This document shows positions 57,716 to 64,000 of a stretch of 64,000 nucleotides of DNA, one piece after another. Origin of the DNA: Piezodorus guildinii. Lineage: Eukaryota > Arthropoda > Insecta > Hemiptera > Pentatomidae. The stretch's first letter is position 1. Every line of letters starts with the position of its first letter. The notes below the pieces were generated by a model. The model was given only the letters and a program-made list of their open reading frames with translations, did not search any database and was not told the DNA's origin. Made by a program: the position numbers and the translations under genes. Location: the NCBI GenBank assembly GCA_023052935.1, contig CM041297.1:89631521-89695520 (forward strand), written 5' to 3'.

Positions 57716-58177
57716 AAATTCAATTTCTAAAAATCAAATCATTATCAATTATAGAATTCAACATTGAAGTGTATTTCTTTTAAATATTAATATACATATA
57801 TAAAATCAGGGGTTCTCAACTAATGGCCCGCAGACGATATCCAGGATGTACGCAAGAATAATTAAATCATTTTAAAAATAATAATTTTAAATTACCTTAA
57901 GGTAAAATATCTGTAAAGCCTTGGCTTTTAATGGAAATCACACGCTAAATGGACAAATTTAACATCCTAAGTGATATGATAGCTTTAGTTTACGCATAGG
58001 TTAGCTACTACTCAATCACAACATTAAATTTGGTCATTTTCTAATAAGCTTATTTTTATTATTTTGACATAAAAAGCTTAAAAAATAGAATCCCAGAAGA
58101 TAATGAACAATATTTGATTTCATTATGAGTATATCAATAAATACCTTCTTATATAAGTTTTAAATTGTATGTTATTT

Positions 58178-58395
58178 TTATTTATTTGACGTCATTTTAT
58201 GCAACTGTATCTATCAGGCGATATTGAAATTGAAGTCCTAAATTTTGTCTATTCAGGTTTAATTAGGATGAGGATCTTTAGCGACTACTCAACTTAGCAA
58301 AGGATCTTGGATTATCATTTTAAATTCCAGTTGGATTTCGGAATAACATGAATTCTTCACTCCCTTTAAAAAAATCTTGGATCATCTGCTAGGTT
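58178..58395 (-). mobile_element. SINE-2, partial, diverged
   Basis: Read on the minus strand it contains the 3' signature TAGGACTTCAATTTCAATATCG (diverged from AGGACTCTCACTGTAGCATC), CCTAATTAAACCTGAATAG, two copies of an AAGATTTTTTTAAAGGGAG-like block, and a TAAATAAAAATAAC tail. The tRNA-like head is missing. Confidence 0.65.
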
Positions 58396-58438
58396 CAACA
58401 CTCAATTTTAGTTAAAGAATTTCGGTATTACTATAATA

Positions 58439-59309
58439 TTGCGTTGTGTCACATGAAATGTCCGTTTTCAAGATAAATGATTTGTATTAAAATACAATAT
58501 GAAAACATGATAATTTTATTCGAAGTTTTTATCTTTTTTTTCTACAAATTTTTCCCAACTTTTTTAACCCCGAACTGAAAAACTCTGAGCTTTGAAGTGA
58601 AACAAAATCTGAAAACGCACTTTTCACTTGATCTTCATTTTCAAAAAGTTTTCCTTTGAAAAAGTTGTCTAAATTCCTGAACAGGTGGTGATCTGTTGGA
58701 GACAAGTCGGAAGAATATGTGGGTGTGGAAGAACTTTGTAGCCCAGCAGTTCCAATTTTTGCACGGTATGTTTTGAAACATGGGGTCTTGCTGCCGCTCA
58801 GTGAGATCATGAGGTACCCATGTATCGATCTTTCTTACTTTCCCAATATACTTTAAATGTCTGGAAACGGTAGATGCACTTGCATTTAGTCGTCCTGAGA
58901 GTCCTTTAACTGTTTGGTAGGGGTTTCATTCTACTGTATGTTTGAGGAAATCGTTGTCTATTACGGACGGAGGTCTTCCTTGGGGCAAGTTTTTTAAGTC
59001 GGTATCTCCAGCTGAAAACTTAGCAAACCAATGGCGAATAGTCTGAATATTTCTAGCGGCCTTAGCTGCTGAATGGCCGAGTTTAAACTCGTAGAAAAAT
59101 ATAAATCGCGTGTTTCCATGTTCATATTTGGAGGTATACTAAAAAGTGGGTAGTTGATTGGGAAGCTAATGTTTATAATACAAAGGTATAGTATTAGTAA
59201 TTGTTTACTTAAAATATGTAAACATTCGGAAGAAAACAACGGAGACCTGCAAAATCCTTCATGTATTTCAGAAACTATAAAAACGGACATTTCATGTGAA
59301 ACAACCCAA
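58439..59309 (-). mobile_element. Second mariner element, internally deleted
   Basis: The 30-bp terminal inverted repeats 58439-58468 (TTGCGTTGTGTCACATGAAA...) and 59280-59309 differ at two positions, and TA flanks both ends (58437-58438, 59310-59311). At 871 bp it is shorter than an autonomous mariner. Its termini differ completely from those of the element at 41608, so it belongs to another mariner subfamily. Confidence 0.9.
58529..59125 (-). pseudogene. mariner transposase, deleted and frameshifted
   Basis: Starting near 59119 the product reads METRDLYF and then, after a frameshift, YEFKLGHSAAKAARNI-like and HWFAKFSAGDTDL residues of the DNA-binding half. A stop near 58930 interrupts VE-NPYQTVKGL. 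ASASTVSRHLKYIGKVRKID and WVPHDLTERQQ follow. The frame 58529-58810 then jumps across a deletion to YSSDLSPTDHHLFRNLDNFF, which holds the third catalytic aspartate. Both the first aspartate and the HDNARPH motif are lost, so the enzyme is inactive. It shares the mariner order but differs from the 41797 copy in most residues. Confidence 0.85.
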
Positions 59310-59704
59310 TACTTGAATAAGTATTTCGCACGCAATGCAACATGATATGGCGTAGCTCCCTAAAAATCTAAATTAAAGAAAGTTGGGAAGTCCATGACAG
59401 GACATGGTCTAAGGGAAGACTGGACTTGGGAGAACATAATGGAAAGAGCCATTCAGAAAGTTTTAGGTTAAGGAAACCCACTGAAGTGCAAGCTTATAAA
59501 TAAATTTAGAAAAATTAAGTTACATTTTTTAAGAAAAAAATTAACCTTTCTCAATTGAAATAACGTAAAATTATTAATTTCACTAAAACATTTTAAAACA
59601 AAAGATTTTTAACATGTATTGTGCTTAGAAAACATTGGAAAATCGGCGATGTTATGAAGTATAAATTGTGATTTTACTACAACTCTTACTACTTGTTTTT
59701 TTGA

Positions 59705-59870
59705 TCCATTCTATTTAATCCCTCACTTCAGTTCGCCATCGTCTGATGTTCATCTGGCTGAGATCCTCTTCCACGTCGCCCACCCATCGTATGTAGTAGA
59801 ATAGAGCAGGATATTGGAGGAGGCTTTGGTTCTTAGTGGGCCGTAATGTATGAATGAGCAGCTACTTGTT
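59705..59870 (-). pseudogene. RTE-like LINE C-terminal remnant
   Basis: The minus strand gives IRWVGDVEEDLSQMNIRRWR then TEVRD (about 59800-59735), matching the familiar RWxDDVEEDLxxMxIRxWRxxAxDR block of RTE-like ORF ends, followed by a stop where DR is expected. Nothing further upstream is clear. Confidence 0.5.
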
Positions 59871-60624
59871 TTTGTTTCTCCAAATAAAAAATATGAATAG
59901 CAACAGTTTATTGATATTCATGTATGCACCAAATCAAATCACATAAAAAAATCGCTAATGAAGTACTGTATAAAAATTTTAAAATCAAAGTCTTTAAATT
60001 GCTAAGAAGAGGCAATCGATAAAATTATCAATGAAATAGAGAAAAAATAATCAGAGTACTAATAACACCGATCAAATTTCTTTTAAAAATTATAATGTGG
60101 GGCAACAGTTAAGAATTAATAATATTTATTTCAAAACATGTAAATAAATTGGTTACTTACAACTGGATACTGTTATCGTGACGGCTTTCTGTTAACGAGC
60201 GAATTAAAATATTTAAAAACATATCTAAAATCAATCAACAGATTTTATACATTCACAGAAAATTACTAAACTTGCCTACACAGATCCTTTATCCACGGAT
60301 TGCATCTTTGTTTCCCCCTTCAAAAAAAAAAAAAAAAAAACAACAATAAAATAAAAATACTATACCAGTGTCAACAACGTAAAAACCGATCTAAGAGGGG
60401 TAGGAAAGATTCGTGTTTACCAAGCGTACACGCCACTTGTGTCCACCCACTCCTCGGCAAATACAATCCATTACATACCTTTCTGACGCTCTGTTATTTC
60501 ACGTTATCACCTGGATATAATCAATTTTATTTTATAAAGGCTGTCTCAATCTTATACATATTAAACTGCGCCTCAACATTCTGATATCAAACCGTCAGCA
60601 GTTATTTTGTATTTAAACTTTAAT
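59871..60624. other. Spacer, nothing convincing
   Basis: A 94-codon frame at 60300-60584 begins with a lysine run from a poly(A) tract and has no motif. Confidence 0.3.
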
Positions 60625-60812
60625 AGGGAAATGCAATGGATAGAAAAACAGCCTTCTATGTCCAACGTCGCAAGTTTAAATCTGGTAGATGATTCTAGAA
60701 ATTTTACAGGGTCCGTCTTCGGAGAGACCATAAAATGGTGGTCCCGAGCCTGTGCGGGGGTCAATTACTCCTTCAAGATGAGGGTCTTATTATTTAAACA
60801 TTGATTGCCGAA

Positions 60813-60814
<2 letters not shown>

Positions 60815-60843
<29 letters not shown>

Positions 60844-62410
60844 AATAACAATTTTTATTGAGAAAATTTTACAATCTGTCCCAATTTGGACATTAATAGT
60901 ATTGCTGACTGATATCAAACATACTACATTCATACAATATTTACACAACATAAAATTACAATAAAATATATAACACAATAATGAATCAATACAAAAGTCA
61001 ATAATTCACTTATACCTATATACACATACACACACTCATACATACATCACATTGAGTGGAGAATCTAGCCAGTGCTAGAACTCCAATATATTTACAAAAG
61101 GTCGCGGGGCCACTGCCGTTTCAACCTTCTAGGTGGGTTGTATGGATGAGTGGAGCTGGATAGGGAATGAGCTAAAGGATTAGGATGATGAATGAGGTTC
61201 TGGTGGAATTTGAAAAATTTGGATGGAATTAGGTCTGAAATAAATGGAACATTAAGGTCGTGGTGCAAGGTATAATTGGAGACATAATAAGGAGCATTTA
61301 CTATTGTACGGAGGACTTTGGATTGAAAGGATTGAATGCGTTTGATGTTAGAACGTTTAGCTGTCCCCCACAGTTCAAGTCCGTAGGTCCAGATGGGCTT
61401 CAGTATTGTCTTGTAGATTAATAATTTGTTTTCAACTGTAAGTTCAGATTTTCTGTTGAGTAGTCGGTATAACTGTCCGAATCGTCGGTTGAGTTCTTGT
61501 CTTTTAAGTCTTGTATGTGGGTTCCAAGTCAATCTTTTGTCTAACAGTAAGCCAAGATACCGGACTGTATCTGAGAGAGGAATCGGTAATGAGTTGAAAT
61601 AAACTGGCGGACAGGATTTTCGCCTAAGAGTAAAGGTTATGTGTTTACATTTGGCTTCGTTCACCTTTACACGCCAGTTATTACACCAGTGTTCGATAAG
61701 GAAAAGGTGTCTCTGAAGGTTTAAGGATGCTGTTTCAGGATTGGAACTGGATGATAGGATGGCGGTGTCGTCTGCAAAAGTTGCCAGAAAGGTATCAGGA
61801 TGTGTAGGAATATCAGCAGTGTAAAGGATGTAGAGGATGGGTCCCAAGACGCTGCCTTGAGGAACACCGGCCTCAACGGGATAAAGGTTAGAAAATTCTT
61901 CACCACAGCGAACTCGGAAGGAACGGTTCGAGAGATAGGATCGGAGAATGAGGTATAGGGACTGGGGTAAATGGGTTTTCAGCTTGAAGAGTAATCCAGT
62001 GTGCCATACCCGGTCAAAAGCTTGCGCAATGTCCAGAAACGCACCAGAACAATACTCTTTGCATTCAAGAGCTGAGGAAATATGGTCTACAACTCGGAGC
62101 CCCTGTTGAACTGTGGAATGCTGAGGACGGAATCCAAACTGATGGGAAGGAAGATTTTGAGATTCTAATATGGGTAGGATACGTTTTAGAAGAAGCCTTT
62201 CGAAGATTTTTGAGAGGATGGGGAGTAGACTAATAGGCCTGTAGGATGAAGTGTTGTTGGAAGGTTTACCTGGTTTTAAAAAAAGGATGATGGTGGAATG
62301 TTTCCATAACAGAGGAAAATAGGTGGTGCGGAGGATGCAGTTATAAATATAAGTAAGGAATATAATAGCTTTCTGCGGAAGTTGTCGGAGGATCTGGGGA
62401 GTAAGGAGAC
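60815..62410 (-). mobile_element. LINE-A, 5'-truncated, young
   Basis: A 1.6-kb minus-strand insertion with a poly(A) tail (plus-strand T run to 60838), a 3' UTR carrying the GTCCAAATTGGGAC loop (60878-60891), and the RT open over its whole retained length. The 9-bp duplication TGCCGAATT flanks it (60806-60814, 62411-62419). Confidence 0.9.
61092..62408 (-). CDS. LINE-A reverse transcriptase, open frame truncated at the 5' end
   Basis: About 438 codons are open without a stop from the truncation point to the stop at 61092. In order: LWKHSTIILFLKPGKPSNNT (fingers, about 62305), SSYRPISLLPILSKIFERLL, HQFGFRPQHST, GAFLDIAQAFDRVWH (motif A with the first catalytic aspartate, about 62045), LRSYLSNRSFRVRCG, AGVPQGSVLGPILYILYTAD (motif B, about 61870), TFADDTAIL (catalytic Asp pair, about 61780), VRYLGLLLDKRLTWNPHTRL (thumb), WTYGLELWG and the end PPRRLKRQWPRDLL. 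The enzyme would copy element RNA at a nicked target, but the endonuclease and any start codon are missing, so the copy is not autonomous. No in-frame ATG occurs in the RT before motif B. It is the best-preserved RT in the window. Confidence 0.85.
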   Translation of the reverse strand, partial: LLTPQILRQLPQKAIIFLTYIYNCILRTTYFPLLWKHSTIILFLKPGKPSNNTSSYRPISLLPILSKIFERLLLKRILPILESQNLPSHQFGFRPQHSTVQQGLRVVDHISSALECKEYCSGAFLDIAQAFDRVWHTGLLFKLKTHLPQSLYLILRSYLSNRSFRVRCGEEFSNLYPVEAGVPQGSVLGPILYILYTADIPTHPDTFLATFADDTAILSSSSNPETASLNLQRHLFLIEHWCNNWRVKVNEAKCKHITFTLRRKSCPPVYFNSLPIPLSDTVRYLGLLLDKRLTWNPHTRLKRQELNRRFGQLYRLLNRKSELTVENKLLIYKTILKPIWTYGLELWGTAKRSNIKRIQSFQSKVLRTIVNAPYYVSNYTLHHDLNVPFISDLIPSKFFKFHQNLIHHPNPLAHSLSSSTHPYNPPRRLKRQWPRDLL

Positions 62411-62483
62411 TGCCGAATTAAGGACTCCCACTGTAGCATCATCCGATTAGCCACAGTAAGTAACATTAAACGAATAAACAATT

Positions 62484-63011
62484 AAAAAACATTCATACGG
62501 AAATATATTCTGCGTATATCTATATATTTAAAATATAAGAACCAATATAATCCATTTATTTAAGATGAGATTACATTATGATTGGGTTCTTTAGAAATCT
62601 GGGAGGAATAAAAATATCTTCTTTTTTTTTCAACTATCTATATTATACATAAAGAGCGAATAAAGAGGGGAAAAACAGAAATATAATCCGGAAAAAAGGT
62701 TTACTTCTTAAACTTAATATTGCTAATACTTGTAAGCTACTTTAATGAATCATGATTAAATTTATACCATAGTTCGTTCTTCTCTAATATTTTTTTTAAT
62801 GCTTTTTTCTGGATCATGAACAATACATAACTAATTGATATTATTCGTTCATTATAATTTTCTTTATTTAGCCAAAATTTCCGTTATCGTGATTATTTCT
62901 CTTTCTTTCATTTAATTTTATTTTTATATGAAATTTGATCTGAATAAAGAAGTTAAAAAAACAAATCTATTCACTTGTTTATTTATTCACATTAAATCTT
63001 CCTAAATTCAG
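62484..63011. other. Spacer, nothing identified
   Basis: A/T-rich without supported features. Confidence 0.35.
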
Positions 63012-63042
63012 TAGATAGATAGATGGATAGATAGATAGATAA
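63012..63042. repeat. (GATA)n microsatellite
   Basis: About seven GATA units with one GATG interruption. Confidence 0.9.
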
Positions 63043-63454
63043 ATGTGTTTTATTAATAAATTTTACATTTTTCTTTACATTTGTCTAGAGAACACAAAAT
63101 ACTGGCATGGATTTCCGTCTGCCAGGAAGTTTGTTTATTTATATACATTATTAATAAACAAAATAATACGCTTTCAATAACAAACAAAATATAAATAAAC
63201 ATTACACATTATTGTAAAAAGATGGAGGGATAATCTTTGTTTCCCAAATAGAATAAACAAAATATAATTACACTTTATCTGTGACAACATATTCTCTGTT
63301 TTATTTAATTATTGTAATTGAATTCCATTATTAAAAAGCTTCTGTAGTTAACAGCACATTTCATAAATTTATACAGTGAGTTCCAATTAATTCCATTTAA
63401 AATGTCTATTATTTTGTTTTCAGTCAAAATACTTTCTCCAAAATACTTTTTCCT

Positions 63455-63500
63455 AAAATGATTAAATGCCTTACATTTACCTAAAAAATGATTTTTTATT
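63455..63500. repeat. Direct repeat, left copy (46 bp)
   Basis: Identical to 63955-64000, exactly 500 bp apart; both begin AAAATGATTAAATGCCTTAC. It lies next to the presumed poly(A) side of the LINE fragment that follows. Confidence 0.95.
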
Positions 63501-63954
63501 TTTTTTATTTGTTTATCTGCCTCTACCCTTGAGGGTCATTGGCGTGATCGAAATAATTATATTCTATGGTAGAATCCTATCATTTTCGTGAATTCTATTA
63601 ATTTTTTAATACTTTCTTCCTCATCTTTAAGTATTTCTTTCATGTCTTTCTTTAGATTCAATCCTATTCTTGACTGTTCATAAAGCGGGCACTCAATCAG
63701 CAAGTTTTCTACAGTTAGAGGAGAATTGTTGCATTTTTCGCAGGTTGGCGCTTCCAGGCGACTCAAGAGGTAACCATGCGTAAATTGGCAGTGCCCAATT
63801 CTTAGTCTGCATACAACAATTTCCTCTCTCCTTGAAGATCTTGCACTAGTTCTCCATTTCTGACAGTCGGATTTAATTGTTCTCAATTTTGATATATTTT
63901 CTCTCCAACCATCCTCCCACTCTTTCAGAAGAACTTTCTTGTAGCTACTCACCC
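63501..63954 (-). pseudogene. LINE ORF2 C-terminus with post-RNase H zinc finger, 5'-truncated
   Basis: The minus-strand frame 63557-63952 (131 codons) encodes WRTSARSSRREEIVVCRLRI then GHCQFTHGYLLSRLEAPTCE and KCNNSPLTVENLLIECPLY. This is the usual R-L-R-I-G-H-x-x-x-T-H segment followed by a CxxC...HxxxxC-like finger (here C-E-K-C then E-N-L-L-I-E-C, with the usual histidine replaced by asparagine) that ends RNase H-bearing LINE proteins of the I/R1/LOA type. The frame is open, suggesting a fairly young copy. It is 5'-truncated, so the RT and RNase H core are absent. A T-rich run at 63500-63507 may be the tail. Confidence 0.75.
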
Positions 63955-64000
63955 AAAATGATTAAATGCCTTACATTTACCTAAAAAATGATTTTTTATT
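63955..64000. repeat. Direct repeat, right copy (46 bp, runs off the window)
   Basis: Identical to 63455-63500. Because the window ends inside it, its true length is unknown. Confidence 0.95.

Larger units (their letters stand above)
60625..62483 (+). mobile_element. SINE-2 copy split by LINE-A
   Basis: The left part (60625-60814) aligns with SINE-2 from the B-box region through CCGTCTTCGGAG and GGTCCCGAGCCTGTGCG; the right part (62411-62483) continues with AAGGACTCCCACTGTAGCAT and an AATAAACAATTAAAAAAC tail. Joining at the duplicated 9 bp TGCCGAATT restores the family order. The head is diverged. Confidence 0.8.

Noticed and set aside
60300..60584. 94-codon plus-strand frame
   Set aside because: It starts in a poly(A) run giving lysines, and the rest has no motif or regulatory context.
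1..64000. tRNA, rRNA genes or CRISPR arrays
   Set aside because: tRNA-like sequences are all SINE heads with mobile-element bodies. No rRNA segment or regularly spaced repeat-spacer array was seen.

Overview
This 64-kb window is a gene-poor, strongly A+T-rich piece of an animal genome, most likely an arthropod and probably an insect. I base this on its content: Jockey-like, RTE-like, R2-like and RNase H-bearing non-LTR retrotransposons (LINEs), mariner elements, tRNA-derived SINEs, A/T microsatellites and candidate intron-flanked exons, with no prokaryotic operon, ribosome-binding site or CRISPR array. I found no complete host gene, only two short stretches that look like single coding exons (10808-10922 on +, 11840-11934 on -). 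Almost everything else I can identify is mobile DNA in various states of decay.

Layout. 0.2-1.6 kb: an inverted-repeat element interrupted by SINE-1, itself interrupted by SINE-2. 2.3-2.9 kb: a hairpin-ended repeat (family HINE-A here). 3.7-4.9 kb: RTE-type reverse transcriptase relic. 5.2-9.75 kb: a long decayed Jockey-like LINE (LINE-D) with ORF1, endonuclease and RT, abutting a mariner relic. 10-13.7 kb: candidate exons, LINE and SINE pieces. 14.5-17.7 kb: HINE-A, a tandem duplication and a full inverted-repeat element. 18-33 kb: scattered LINE tails, an LTR, HINE-A copies, an R2-like relic and a small MITE. 33.4-36.2 kb: a triply deleted LINE-A. 37-43.8 kb: HINE-A copies (one holding a solo LTR), SINE-2, an internally deleted mariner, inverted RTE-like tails and an RNase H LINE relic. 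44.9-49.9 kb: SINE-1 split by a 4.6-kb LINE-A. 50-60 kb: SINE-1, SINE-3, HINE-A, LINE-E tails and a second mariner. 60.6-62.5 kb: SINE-2 split by a 5'-truncated LINE-A with an open RT frame. 63.4-64 kb: an RNase H LINE tail between direct repeats.

How it fits together. LINE-A (copies at 13.5, 31.4, 33.5, 45.1 and 60.8 kb) and LINE-E (21.9, 52.4, 57.4 kb) are families whose enzymes could also have mobilised the SINEs. Recent activity shows in clean target-site duplications (TSDs) around LINE-A at 45088-49684 and 60815-62410, three LINE-E tails, SINE-3 and a solo LTR.

Most notable points: (1) HINE-A, about 11 copies with 13-bp subterminal inverted repeats, a terminal hairpin and an internal (TG)n tract, resembling Helentron-associated DINE-1-like elements; (2) 48090-49684, where the final third of LINE-A appears blended with the sequence 5' of the insertion, most simply a consensus artefact at a heterozygous insertion; (3) several datable nested insertions; (4) structured 3' ends in LINE-A. 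Family labels (LINE-A, SINE-1, HINE-A and so on) are local names for this window. All relationships were judged by eye, without database searches.
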